Of a stretch of 16,469 nucleotides of DNA, positions 1 through 7,818 are shown in pieces (the stretch's first letter is position 1; every line of letters begins with the position of its first letter). The notes under the pieces were generated by a model. The model was not told the origin of the DNA and made no database searches. It saw only the letters and a program-made list of their open reading frames with translations. The translations under genes were made by a program, and so were the position numbers. Source of the DNA: an uncultured Verrucomicrobiota bacterium (lineage in GTDB: Bacteria; Verrucomicrobiota; Kiritimatiellia; RFP12; UBA1067); the NCBI GenBank assembly GCA_946543025.1, contig CAMNLN010000038.1, positions 1 to 16,469 on the forward strand, read 5' to 3'.

Positions 1-48
1 ATTGTCGAAAAGGCTCGGTGGTTCGTTTGTATCTTTCTTTTTGCTCAT
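1..48 (-). CDS. N-terminus of an unidentified protein, cut by the window edge
   Basis: An open frame starts with ATG at 48 and reads MSKKKDTNEPPSLFDN up to the window edge. The lysine-rich, then polar and proline-containing start looks like a soluble cytoplasmic protein, with no signal peptide. Sixteen residues are too few to name a family. The start is supported by a TGn-TATAAT promoter element ending 7 nt before the ATG. There is no Shine-Dalgarno sequence, so the mRNA may be leaderless. It lies 124 nt downstream of the glycoside hydrolase stop, on the same strand. Confidence 0.5.
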   Translation of the reverse strand, partial: MSKKKDTNEPPSLFDN

Positions 49-55
49 CGCGGGG

Positions 56-64
56 ATTATACCA
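56..64 (-). promoter_or_regulatory. Extended -10 promoter for the gene at the left edge
   Basis: On the minus strand TGG is followed directly by a perfect TATAAT (61 to 56). No good -35 hexamer lies 16-18 nt upstream, as is allowed for extended -10 promoters. The predicted start of transcription is at 49-48, on or one base before the ATG at 48. Confidence 0.5.
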
Positions 65-172
65 AATCGCGCCGCCATCTGCTCGACCTGCTTCCAAAAA
101 TGAGGAACGTCGTGCGATCAAGCAAGTTAAATCGGAAAGAAAAAGGGCGAATTGCAAGGCAAGTGAGTCATA
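65..172. other. Intergenic region downstream of the glycoside hydrolase
   Basis: No gene is visible here. I see no convincing intrinsic terminator for the upstream glycoside hydrolase. The only hairpin before the T-rich run near 139-145 is a 4-bp TTGC/GCAA stem, which is weak. Termination may be Rho-dependent, or there may be read-through to the next gene. Confidence 0.4.
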
Positions 173-2515
173 TCAAGGTTTGGGGACGTCCACCGAAAGA
201 CCGACGTCGAAATACTGCCCGCCGACATTCTGGATCACCTTCACCGCCAGCACGTTGTCGCCCTGCTTCGCCGCTGCGGCGAACACCTCCGCCGACACGG
301 AAAACGCCGCGTAACCCGTCGTGTAGCCATGGGCGGAAAGGACTGGCTTGCCGTTGAGCCACACCTCCGCGTCCTCGTCGTGGAACATCTCGAACGTGGC
401 GGCAATGACTTTCCCCGGCGGCATGTCCAGCGTAAAGTGCCGCCGCAGCCAGATCGCCTTCGTGTTCCACTCGGTCGTCACCTGCGCGCCGTGATCGTGC
501 GCGATAGCCCTGTTTCCGAACCCGCCCGCCGCACGCGCCCAGGCGGAGTCGTCGAAACCGACCTCCTGCCAGCCGGCGGCAGGTTCCGTCGTCGTCCACG
601 CCCACGTCTTTGGATCCGCCGCGAGTTTCGGGAACACCGTCTGCTCCTCGTACGGCACGAGGCCGAGCGCCGCTGCCGCACGAACCTTCGCATGCACGGC
701 TGCGAGCGCCGCCGGGTCAAACTTCGTCACCTTGCGGTCGTAGGTCAGAAGGCCGTTGATCTCCCCTTCCACGTCGGTCGTCTGCGTATAGACGCTCCCG
801 CCCAGTCCGCGCCGCGCGAGGCCGGCCACATGTTCCATGAGCGTCACGAACTTTCCCTGTACGGCCGCGCGGTCCGTATCGCCGCCCGTGCCGCCGTATC
901 CCCAGGCGTTCGTCGTCCACAGGTGGCCGCCCACGCGGCAACCGATGCCGCCAAACTCGCCCAGGAAACTGACGCGGCGATCGTTCACCGGGAACATCCT
1001 CGGCGCGCGCCCGTAGTCGTGCTTGTCCACGCTGTCCGCCGCCTCCTCTTCGCCAGCAGGCAGGTGGGAGGTGTCGCGGTGCGGCTTGACGCACCACAGC
1101 GCGCCGCCCTCCCAGTCGTTCGCGCCGGAGGGACCGTCCACCAGGCGCGTTGGATCGTAGCGTTGGGTCCAGACGAGCGTCGAATGGGTGAGAAACTGTC
1201 CGGGCTGCCCCCAGCCCTCGTTGTAGGGCACCCACATCACGATCGACGGCACGTTGTAGAGGTGATCGATCATTTCCTTCAGCTCGCGGCGATAGAAGCC
1301 GTAGCGTTTCATCGTGTCGCTGAAGCCGCTCGGCATGTCTTGCAGGACGATGATGCCGAGCACGTCGCACAGCCAGTAGTAGCGGCGAGGCTCAACCTTG
1401 ATGTGCTTGCGCATCATGTCGAAGCCAGCCGCCTTGAGCGCACGGATGTCGAACGCCATCGCCTCGTCCGACGGCGGCGTGAGGAGCCCGTCCGGCCACC
1501 AGCCCTGATCGAGCGTGCCGATGAGGAAGCGCGGCTCGTTGTTGAAGTAGAACCGCAGTATGCCGTTCGGATCCTTCCGTTTCTCGAACTTCCTCATGCC
1601 GAAGTAGCCCTTGATCTCGTCCTCGCCGCACGTGGCGATGAAATCGTAAAGCGTCGGCGATTCGGGGCTCCACAGCTTGAAGCCGGCGGGCATTTTCACG
1701 ACGGCGACGCCGTCCTTCGACACGGTCTCCAGAAAAAGTTGCGCTCCTGCACATCCGCGAACAGTCACGCGCACTTCCGGTCGGACGAACCCGCCCTTGA
1801 CATCGAACTCGAAACGTACCGTTCCCGCATCGATGTCCGTTGTCACCCGATAGCCCGTGATATGCGTCTCGGGCACGGTCTCCAGCCACACCGTCCCGCC
1901 AATGCCGCTCGTGCGCGTGTACATGCAGCCGTGCGGACGGAACGTCTGCTTGCCGTGAGACCCGACGAAGTCGGTGGTCGGGTCCCATACGCTCACGACC
2001 AGCTCGTTCTCGCCCTTCCGTACGAGGTCTGTCACGTCGTACGCGAACGGCATCTGCCCGCCCTCGTGCGGCACACCCGCCTCGCGCCCGTTCACGAACA
2101 CCTGCGTACGGAAATCGCATTCCTCAAAGTTGAGAATCAATCGCTCGCCCTTCTTCACATCCGTCTCAAATGTCCGCCGGTACCAGAGCGTCTCCTTCGG
2201 CTCGAGCAGACGTCCCACGCCCGAAAGCGGGCTCTCGATCGGGAACGGCACGAGGATCTCGCCGTCCCATTTGGTCGGCACGGTCGGCGCGCCCGCTGTC
2301 ACGGCGTATTTCCAGAGGCCGTTCAGGTTCATCCAGCCTTGCCGGACCATCTGCGGCCGCGGATATTCCCGCCAGGCGTTCTCGGGCGTCACCTTCGCGC
2401 CCCATTCCGTCAGCATTGGACCGTTCGCCACGCCCGGCACCTTTACCGGATGCCATGCCAAGACGCCAGCCGTCATGCAGGCCGTAGCAAGGACCATCGT
2501 CGTTCTTTTGTTCAT
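173..2515 (-). CDS. Secreted glycoside hydrolase family 2 enzyme (beta-galactosidase/glucuronidase-like)
   Basis: A 780-residue family 2 retaining glycosidase, probably acting on plant or host glycans outside the cytoplasm. In order it shows a signal peptide (1 to about 22, NKR then a hydrophobic run), a sugar-binding jelly roll (about 39-205, including YPRPQM and LWYRRTFE), an Ig-like domain (about 210-310), a TIM barrel (about 315-620), and an extra C-terminal beta-sandwich resembling galactose-binding domains (about 630-775). The acid/base is E433 in VPYNEGWG, and the nucleophile is E520 in LGEFGG. I chose the ATG at 2515 because GGAG lies 8 nt before it and a signal peptide follows at once. 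The in-frame ATG at 2548 overlaps the TATAAT box and would add 11 polar residues before the signal. The exact sugar specificity cannot be read from sequence. No transporter or partner glycosidase lies nearby in the window. Confidence 0.9.
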   Translation of the reverse strand: MNKRTTMVLATACMTAGVLAWHPVKVPGVANGPMLTEWGAKVTPENAWREYPRPQMVRQGWMNLNGLWKYAVTAGAPTVPTKWDGEILVPFPIESPLSGVGRLLEPKETLWYRRTFETDVKKGERLILNFEECDFRTQVFVNGREAGVPHEGGQMPFAYDVTDLVRKGENELVVSVWDPTTDFVGSHGKQTFRPHGCMYTRTSGIGGTVWLETVPETHITGYRVTTDIDAGTVRFEFDVKGGFVRPEVRVTVRGCAGAQLFLETVSKDGVAVVKMPAGFKLWSPESPTLYDFIATCGEDEIKGYFGMRKFEKRKDPNGILRFYFNNEPRFLIGTLDQGWWPDGLLTPPSDEAMAFDIRALKAAGFDMMRKHIKVEPRRYYWLCDVLGIIVLQDMPSGFSDTMKRYGFYRRELKEMIDHLYNVPSIVMWVPYNEGWGQPGQFLTHSTLVWTQRYDPTRLVDGPSGANDWEGGALWCVKPHRDTSHLPAGEEEAADSVDKHDYGRAPRMFPVNDRRVSFLGEFGGIGCRVGGHLWTTNAWGYGGTGGDTDRAAVQGKFVTLMEHVAGLARRGLGGSVYTQTTDVEGEINGLLTYDRKVTKFDPAALAAVHAKVRAAAALGLVPYEEQTVFPKLAADPKTWAWTTTEPAAGWQEVGFDDSAWARAAGGFGNRAIAHDHGAQVTTEWNTKAIWLRRHFTLDMPPGKVIAATFEMFHDEDAEVWLNGKPVLSAHGYTTGYAAFSVSAEVFAAAAKQGDNVLAVKVIQNVGGQYFDVGLSVDVPKP

Positions 2516-2546
2516 CGCATCGACTCCACTTGTTTCAGTTTTTTTC

Positions 2547-2555
2547 ATTATAACA
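2547..2555 (-). promoter_or_regulatory. Extended -10 promoter of the glycoside hydrolase gene
   Basis: The minus strand reads TGT followed by a perfect TATAAT (2552 to 2547). The best -35 candidates at 16-18 nt spacing are poor. Transcription would start near 2540 and give a leader of about 25 nt containing GTGGAG before the ATG at 2515. This position excludes the upstream ATG at 2548 from the mRNA. Confidence 0.5.
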
Positions 2556-2597
2556 TAGAACGTGTCATAACGAGATTACCGCAACATGAGAAACTAA

Positions 2598-2643
2598 AAA
2601 GCAAAAAATAAAAGAGCCCCGCACCGACGATGCAAGGCCCTTT
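2598..2643 (-). terminator. Intrinsic terminator of rpsU
   Basis: In the minus-strand transcript the arms 2643-2629 and 2625-2611 can form 15 base pairs (four are G-U) around a 3-nt loop. The stem is followed by a U-rich stretch (UUUUAUUUUUU) at about 2611-2603. It lies 24 nt after the rpsU stop codon and upstream of the glycoside hydrolase promoter, so it insulates the two genes. Confidence 0.88.
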
Positions 2644-2667
2644 ATGGCATGGATGAGCCTTTCGGAC

Positions 2668-2868
2668 TCACAGCTCCTGCATGCGGCGGCGGGAGCGGCT
2701 CCGAATGCGCGCACGCGCGGACTTCTTCCGCGCCTTCACGCAGGGCTTCTCGAAGTAGCGCTGGTCGCGAAGCGTCTTGATGATTCCCTCCTTGTCGAGA
2801 ATCTTCTTCAGGCGCTTGAGACCGCGTTCGACGGACTCGCCCTTCTTCAGCTTGAGTTGGATTGCCAT
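2668..2868 (-). CDS. rpsU: Small ribosomal subunit protein bS21
   Basis: A 66-residue, very basic protein matching the S21 family over its whole length. It has an N-terminal segment with GESVERGLKRLKK, the central YFEKP motif and an arginine-rich C-terminal tail. S21 sits on the 30S platform near the anti-Shine-Dalgarno end of 16S rRNA and helps initiation. GAGGTG lies 8 nt before the ATG, with a second GGAGG further upstream in the leader. It stands alone between its own promoter and a strong terminator. It is not joined to dnaG and rpoD as in E. coli, so it can be regulated independently of the large ribosomal operon. Confidence 0.96.
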   Translation of the reverse strand: MAIQLKLKKGESVERGLKRLKKILDKEGIIKTLRDQRYFEKPCVKARKKSARARIRSRSRRRMQEL

Positions 2869-2921
2869 GCCTATTTCACCTCACTTTCCTCCGGCCCTTG
2901 GGGGCACCGAAAAGTTTTGAT

Positions 2922-2950
2922 AGTATATCATATTTTCCCGCCGGACGCAA
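2922..2950 (-). promoter_or_regulatory. rpsU promoter with extended -10
   Basis: On the minus strand TTGCGT (2950 to 2945) is followed by a 17-nt spacer ending in TGA, then TATACT (2927 to 2922). The TGn element compensates for a -35 matching only three of six consensus bases. The predicted transcription start is near 2915, giving a 5' leader of about 47 nt. The promoter lies just after the stop codon of the methyltransferase gene. Confidence 0.6.
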
Positions 2951-2968
2951 GCGGCCGCGCGCCCGCGC

Positions 2969-3982
2969 TCAATTCCGCGTCGCGGAGACGAGCCAATGCG
3001 GCATGGGCGGCGGAACGGGCCGCGTCTCGCCGGGCGTGAACCCGGCTTCGGTCAGCCAGCCCTTCAGCTCCTCGTCGGAGAACACCCAGCCGTTCTCGGT
3101 GGTGAGGGCCATGTTTACCGCGAAGAGCGCGCTGAACGCCGGCGCGGCGTGCGTGGCGTCCGTCATCATGTCGAGGACAAAGATACGTCCGCCCGGCTTC
3201 ATCGCGCGGGCGGCGCGCGCGAGGATGCCACGGATCTGCTCTGGCGATTCCTGGTGCAGCGCGCCGAAGATGGTGACGGCGTCATAGGCCGCCGGCTCGT
3301 AGTTATCCACATGGTAGTCGCCCGCGCGGCAGTCGATGCGGTCGGTCAGCCCCGCCTGCGCCACGCACTCGCGCGCGACGACGCTCACGGCCGGCACGTC
3401 CACGGTCACGCACCGCCAGCCAGGATTGGCTTTCATCAGCAGCTCGGCGTAGGTGCCGGGACCGCCGGCGAGGTCGAGGAGGCGTCCCTGTGGCGCGCCG
3501 AGGTCGATCATCGGCACCACGCCGCGTCCGATCGCGAGCGCGCGGCCGCGCATGGAGAGCGCAAAGCGACGCGTCCGTTCCGTATCATCGCCCAGATGAA
3601 GCTGCGGCGGCTCCACGGGCATGCCCGTCCGCGCGAGCTGGGCAAGGCGGCCCCAGGCGGGGTAGACGTCCTGGTTGTAGCGAATGGCTTTGGAGAGGTC
3701 TGCCGGACCGCCCGGCACGAGCGCGAGGCGTCCGGCCTCCGTGTTGGCATAGAGGCCGTCCGGCGACTTGGCGAGGATGCCCGTCGCCACGCAGGCGTCC
3801 AAGAGCAGACGCAGACCGCGCGGAGAGGCGTTCAGCTGCGCCGCAAGCGGTTTGAGAGCAACGGGCGCACCCGCCTTGGCGATAGCCGCAAACACGCCCA
3901 GATCGAGGGCTGCGAACAACGTGGCGCTCCCGTAGAAAGCGCTGGCGAGATCGACAATCTCGGAGATGGTCTTCCCGGACAT
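2969..3982 (-). CDS. SAM-dependent O-methyltransferase, plant/hydroxyindole O-methyltransferase family
   Basis: A 337-residue class I methyltransferase. The N-terminal part (about 8-85) is a winged-helix dimerisation domain (FAALDLGVFAAI, then LAAQLNASPRGLRLLLDA). The catalytic Rossmann domain has motif I LLDLAGGPGT (168-177) for SAM, acidic D195 in TVDVP at the end of strand beta 2, and MKPGGRIFVLD (261-271). H243 in ALHQESPEQ sits where this family carries its catalytic histidine, which suggests transfer to a hydroxyl of a small aromatic or polyketide-like compound. The substrate is unknown. It starts 7 nt after the cstA stop and so is probably translated by coupling with that transporter gene. 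No intrinsic terminator follows it. Alternatives are a C- or N-methyltransferase of the same fold. Confidence 0.87.
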   Translation of the reverse strand: MSGKTISEIVDLASAFYGSATLFAALDLGVFAAIAKAGAPVALKPLAAQLNASPRGLRLLLDACVATGILAKSPDGLYANTEAGRLALVPGGPADLSKAIRYNQDVYPAWGRLAQLARTGMPVEPPQLHLGDDTERTRRFALSMRGRALAIGRGVVPMIDLGAPQGRLLDLAGGPGTYAELLMKANPGWRCVTVDVPAVSVVARECVAQAGLTDRIDCRAGDYHVDNYEPAAYDAVTIFGALHQESPEQIRGILARAARAMKPGGRIFVLDMMTDATHAAPAFSALFAVNMALTTENGWVFSDEELKGWLTEAGFTPGETRPVPPPMPHWLVSATRN

Positions 3983-3989
3983 TGTTCCG

Positions 3990-5738
3990 TCAGTCCTTCC
4001 CGCTGATCGCGCGGGCGATGCGTATCTTGACGAGCGTACGGAGCTTCATCGCCCCGAGCGCCAGCAGCACGATGGCGAGGCAGAAGAGCACGAGCGAGCC
4101 GATCGCCGTCACGCCTCCAGCCGCGAAACCGTGCTTCATCCACTTGTCGAGATTCTGCAGGAAAAGCTGGAACACGGCCGTGCCGGAGGTCACGATCATG
4201 AAACACATCGGCAGGGCGGCGATCCAGAACTTGAGCTTGTTCTTGAAGAGCCAGAGGGACGCCGTCAGCAGCGTCAGGGCGGCGAGCATCTGGTTCGCGC
4301 TCGCGAACATCGTCCAGAGGTTGTTCGCCATGGACGGATTCAGCACCAGCAGGTACACGCCGATCGCCACCACCACGCCCGTCGCGAAGTACATGTTGCG
4401 GTTGAGACGGACGATCGGCGACTGCGGCTTCGCGGCAGTCTCGGAGGCCGGCGCAGCCGCCGAGGCCGTGCTCCACAACTCCTGCCACACGAAGCGCGCG
4501 AGGCGCGTGCAGGCGTCCACGGATGTCATGAGGAAGGCGGCCACGGCGAGCAACATGAAGCTCTCGGACGTCTTCTCCGGAAGCCCCAGCTTGCCGCAGA
4601 AAGATGCGAGGCCCTGCGCGAACAGCACCACAGGCTTGCCCTCGGAAAGGCCTGCGACGAGGTCAGCCTGCGAGTGCCAAGCCACGGCGATCAATGCGAG
4701 GAGCGCCACCACGCCCTCCAACAGCATGCAGCCGTAGCCCACCGGGCGTATGTGCCGCTCGCTGTCCAGCTGCTTGGAGGTGGTGCCCGACGCGACGAGC
4801 GCGTGGAAGCCCGAGCAGGCACCGCACGCCACCGTCACGAAGAGGAGCGGGAAGAGGTACATCGTGGCCCCGCCCTTCGCGGCCTTCACCGTGAAGCCCG
4901 AGAATGCGTCGATGTTGATCGTAGGACACACGATGAACACGGCGGCGAGGCCAATCGCCAGCATCGCGTAGAGGAGGTAGCTGTTCAGATAGTCGCGCGG
5001 CTGCAAAAGGAGCCAAACCGGCAACGTGGACGCCACGAAGCAGTACACGAAGAGGACCGCCACCCAGATCGTCTTGGACGTGGCGGCGGTGACGCCCAAA
5101 AGCGTCGTAAGGTCGCACGGGAAGATGACGCCGATCCAGACGAGGAAGAACAGGAGCGGCACGAACACGAAGCTCGCGGCGAAGACGTTCCACTTGAACT
5201 TGTACACGCAGATACCAAAAAGCGCGGCCTCGAAGATGCCCAGGAGCGACGAGGTCGCCACCTCAGGGTTCGAGACAAACGCGTCCGCCACCTGCCCCGT
5301 GAAGACGCTCATCACGAGGACCAGCGCGGCAAAGCAGAACATCAGGAAAATCATCTTGCCAGGACGCCCCAGCACGTCCTCGATCACCGAGCCGATCGAC
5401 TTGCCCTGATGCCGGACGGAGAGGAAGAGCGTCACCATGTCGTGCATCGATCCGATGAAGATGCAGCCCAGCACGATCCAGAGCGCGACGGAAGCCCAGC
5501 CGAATTGCGCAGCCAGGACCGGCCCGATGATGGGGCCCGCGCCCGCGATGGCGGCAAAGTGGTGCCCGTAGAGAACCATCGGATGCGCCGGCACGTAATC
5601 CACGCCGTCACCCATCGTGTGCGCCGGCGTCGGCCGAGAAGGATCCACGCCGATCGCACGCGCGATGAACTTTGAATAGAAGAAATAGGCAAGCGTGAAG
5701 CAGACGACGCCCACCAGCAGAAGTATGGCTCCGTTCAT
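3990..5738 (-). CDS. cstA: CstA-family transporter (carbon starvation protein; pyruvate or peptide uptake)
   Basis: A 582-residue polytopic inner membrane protein with many hydrophobic segments from residue 4 onward. It carries family hallmarks near the N-terminus: HPMVLYGHHFAAIAGAGPI (52-70), IGPVLAAQFGW (71-81) and GSMHDMVTLFLSVRHQGKSI (96-115). Family members in E. coli (CstA, BtsT) take up pyruvate and have been linked to peptide use during carbon starvation. Those proteins are about 700 residues, so this is one of the shorter forms. A strong GGAGGAG lies 7 nt before the ATG. The gene follows purN by 24 nt with no terminator between, and the methyltransferase follows by 7 nt. Pyruvate as substrate is inferred from the family only. 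Confidence 0.93.
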   Translation of the reverse strand: MNGAILLLVGVVCFTLAYFFYSKFIARAIGVDPSRPTPAHTMGDGVDYVPAHPMVLYGHHFAAIAGAGPIIGPVLAAQFGWASVALWIVLGCIFIGSMHDMVTLFLSVRHQGKSIGSVIEDVLGRPGKMIFLMFCFAALVLVMSVFTGQVADAFVSNPEVATSSLLGIFEAALFGICVYKFKWNVFAASFVFVPLLFFLVWIGVIFPCDLTTLLGVTAATSKTIWVAVLFVYCFVASTLPVWLLLQPRDYLNSYLLYAMLAIGLAAVFIVCPTINIDAFSGFTVKAAKGGATMYLFPLLFVTVACGACSGFHALVASGTTSKQLDSERHIRPVGYGCMLLEGVVALLALIAVAWHSQADLVAGLSEGKPVVLFAQGLASFCGKLGLPEKTSESFMLLAVAAFLMTSVDACTRLARFVWQELWSTASAAAPASETAAKPQSPIVRLNRNMYFATGVVVAIGVYLLVLNPSMANNLWTMFASANQMLAALTLLTASLWLFKNKLKFWIAALPMCFMIVTSGTAVFQLFLQNLDKWMKHGFAAGGVTAIGSLVLFCLAIVLLALGAMKLRTLVKIRIARAISGKD

Positions 5739-5762
5739 ATCGACTCTCCTCCAGAAACTTTT

Positions 5763-6377
5763 TTATCCGATCAGGACGCGACGCCCCTCGACGCGAAGGC
5801 GTCCTGCCGCCAGATGGCGCAGGGCTTCGGGGAAGGCCAAATGCTCCTGCACCTGGATACGCGCATGAAGCGTTTCGGGCGTGTCGTCTTCCAGCACGGG
5901 CACGCACTTCTGAACGATGATCGGCCCAGAATCCGTACCCGCATCGACAAAATGCACCGTCACGCCCGCCACTTTGCAGCCGTACTCAAGCGCCTGCGTC
6001 CAGCTATGGACGCCGGGGAATGCCGGCAGAAGTGCAGGGTGGATATTGAGAACGCGCATCGGAAAAGCGGCCAGGAGCTTGGGCTTGACGATTCGCATGA
6101 AGCCGGCGAGGACGACCGTGTCGCATCCCGCGTCCTTCAGCAGCCGGATGCACCGGTCCTCGGCTGGGCCTTCAAGCTTCGTCTTCCACGGCGCGCAATC
6201 GAGATACTGCGCCGGAATGTTGTGGCGACGGGCGCGGTCGAGTATTTTCGCGTCTGGAACATCGGCAAGGACGAGCCGGATTTCTGCATCCAGCTCGCCC
6301 TTGTCTATCGCGTCCACGATGGACTGCATGTTCGAGCCTGCGCCCGAACCGAGAACGCCCAGCTTCAGCGTGGCCAT
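5763..6377 (-). CDS. purN: Phosphoribosylglycinamide formyltransferase (GAR transformylase)
   Basis: A 204-residue cytoplasmic enzyme that transfers a formyl group from 10-formyl-tetrahydrofolate to GAR, the third step of purine synthesis. The phosphate-binding start VLGSGAGSN (8-16) is present. The catalytic residues are N111 and H113 in NIHPALLPAFPG, and D149 in VDAGTDSGPI. Length is normal for the family (E. coli is 212). Its ATG lies 3 nt after the secY stop, within the reach of a terminating ribosome, so translation is probably coupled to secY. purN beside secY is unusual, since purN normally sits near purM or purH. Confidence 0.97.
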   Translation of the reverse strand: MATLKLGVLGSGAGSNMQSIVDAIDKGELDAEIRLVLADVPDAKILDRARRHNIPAQYLDCAPWKTKLEGPAEDRCIRLLKDAGCDTVVLAGFMRIVKPKLLAAFPMRVLNIHPALLPAFPGVHSWTQALEYGCKVAGVTVHFVDAGTDSGPIIVQKCVPVLEDDTPETLHARIQVQEHLAFPEALRHLAAGRLRVEGRRVLIG

Positions 6378-6380
6378 GGC

Positions 6381-7769
6381 TTACATGCCGCCCCTGCCGC
6401 GAAGGGAACCGTGGCGGAGGAAGCCGTCGTACTTGCGCACGAGAAGGTGCGACTCCATGATGCGCAGCGTGTCAAGCGCCACGCCGACGATGATGAGCAG
6501 CGAGGTGCCGCCGAAGAAGCTGGCGATGGCCCACGGCACCTGCATCATGCCGTTCAGCACCTGCGGGAGCAGGGCGACGATCAGCAACCCCGTGCCGCCG
6601 ATGAGCGTGATGCGCGTCATCACGGCGTCAAGGTACTCGGCCGTCGCGCGGCCAGGACGGATGCCCGGCACGTAGGAACCGTCCTTCTTCAGGTTCTCGG
6701 CGATGTCCACGGCGTTGAACTGCGTGGCCACCCAGAAGAACGCGAAGAACATGATGACGGCGGCGTAGATGATCAGGTGTGTGGCGCTGCCCATGTCGCC
6801 GAGCTGCATGCCAAACGAGCGGAGCGCACCGAGGACGCCGGTGGAGTCCGAGGGAATCTTCATCAGCAGCATGGCCGGAATCTGGAGGAGCGGCTGCGCG
6901 AAGATGATCGGCATGACGCCCGTGTAGTTGACGCGCAGCGGCATATACGTCTGCTGCATGCCGTAGGAGTTCCCGCCCGCCATCGAACGGCGCGTGGCAT
7001 GGATCGTCACCTTGCGGACACCCTGCGTGAGCATCACGGTTCCCATCACGACGCCAAATCCGAAGAGAAGCAGGAGCGCCAGCTCGACAGGGGACTTGAT
7101 CGCGTCCAGCCCGTTCGCGCCAAAGTAACGCTGCCACGCGCTCGTGATCGCCTGCGGCAGGCGCGAGGTGATGTTGATCATGATGATGAGCGAGCCGCCG
7201 TTGCCAATGCCGAACGTCGTGATCTGGTCGGCGAGCCACATGACGAACAACGCGGCGGACGTCATGCCGATTACAGTCATAAGCTGGAAGCCGAACCCAG
7301 GGTTCACCACGATCTGCTCGTTGATCCCTAGCATCGTCGGGTGCATCAGCGCCGTGGCGATGCTCCACGACTGCACAACGCAGAGGACGATCGTCAGGTA
7401 GCGCGTAATCTGCGCGAGCTGCTGGCGTCCCGACTCGCCCTCCTTCTTCAGCTTCTCGAGCGACGGAATGACGGACGAGAGGAGTTGGATGACGATCTGC
7501 GCGGAGATGTACGGCCAGATCGAGAGGAAGCCAATCGCGCACTGCCCGAGGGCGCCGCCGGTGAAGACGTCGAACCAGTCGAACAGCCCGCCCCCGCCCG
7601 ACGTTTCACGAATGTGCTCGATGGCACGGTGAAGCGCCTGCCAGTCAACGCCTGGCGTGGGGATTTGCGAGACGAGACGGCAGACGGCCACGATACCGAG
7701 CGTAATGAGGATCTTCTTCCTCAGTTCGGGAATCCTGAACGCATTCGAAAAGCCTTTGAACATCGACAT
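6381..7769 (-). CDS. secY: Protein translocase subunit SecY
   Basis: The 462-residue channel subunit of the SecYEG translocon in the inner membrane, with about ten transmembrane segments. The N-terminus has the SecY pattern FRIPELRKKILITLG and IPTPGVD. A central FGIGNGGSLIIMINI matches the family signature. The cytoplasmic loops with the ARRSMAGGNS region and the RPGRATAEYL motif correspond to the SecA- and ribosome-binding loops C4 and C5. GGAG lies 10 nt before the ATG at 7769; an ATG two codons later is possible. The usual spc neighbours adk, map, infA and rpmJ are absent downstream. The gene has its own promoter after the rplO terminator. Confidence 0.98.
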   Translation of the reverse strand: MSMFKGFSNAFRIPELRKKILITLGIVAVCRLVSQIPTPGVDWQALHRAIEHIRETSGGGGLFDWFDVFTGGALGQCAIGFLSIWPYISAQIVIQLLSSVIPSLEKLKKEGESGRQQLAQITRYLTIVLCVVQSWSIATALMHPTMLGINEQIVVNPGFGFQLMTVIGMTSAALFVMWLADQITTFGIGNGGSLIIMINITSRLPQAITSAWQRYFGANGLDAIKSPVELALLLLFGFGVVMGTVMLTQGVRKVTIHATRRSMAGGNSYGMQQTYMPLRVNYTGVMPIIFAQPLLQIPAMLLMKIPSDSTGVLGALRSFGMQLGDMGSATHLIIYAAVIMFFAFFWVATQFNAVDIAENLKKDGSYVPGIRPGRATAEYLDAVMTRITLIGGTGLLIVALLPQVLNGMMQVPWAIASFFGGTSLLIIVGVALDTLRIMESHLLVRKYDGFLRHGSLRGRGGM

Positions 7770-7818
7770 TGTCGCTCTACTCCATTCTGTCTATCTGGTT
7801 CTTCCTGAAAGATTATTT

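Noticed and set aside
140..172. Terminator after the glycoside hydrolase
   Set aside because: The T-rich run is present, but the only preceding hairpin has a 4-bp stem.
2556..2590. Operator-like inverted repeat upstream of the glycoside hydrolase promoter
   Set aside because: Only a TAA-N5-TTA core is symmetrical; the flanks do not match. This is too weak to claim a regulator site.
329..2611. Long plus-strand open frame (760 codons) opposite the glycoside hydrolase
   Set aside because: It has Arg/His-rich low-complexity composition, no recognisable domain and no ribosome binding site. It is explained by high-GC codon use of the real minus-strand gene.
2951..2968. GC-rich palindromic stretch after the methyltransferase stop as a terminator
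   Set aside because: The possible stems are short and no U tract follows. It overlaps the upstream edge of the rpsU promoter.
3966..7331. Long plus-strand open frames opposite cstA (569 codons) and purN/secY (505 codons)
   Set aside because: They mirror strongly supported minus-strand genes, and their sequence is dominated by Arg, His, Glu and Asp as expected of antisense shadows.
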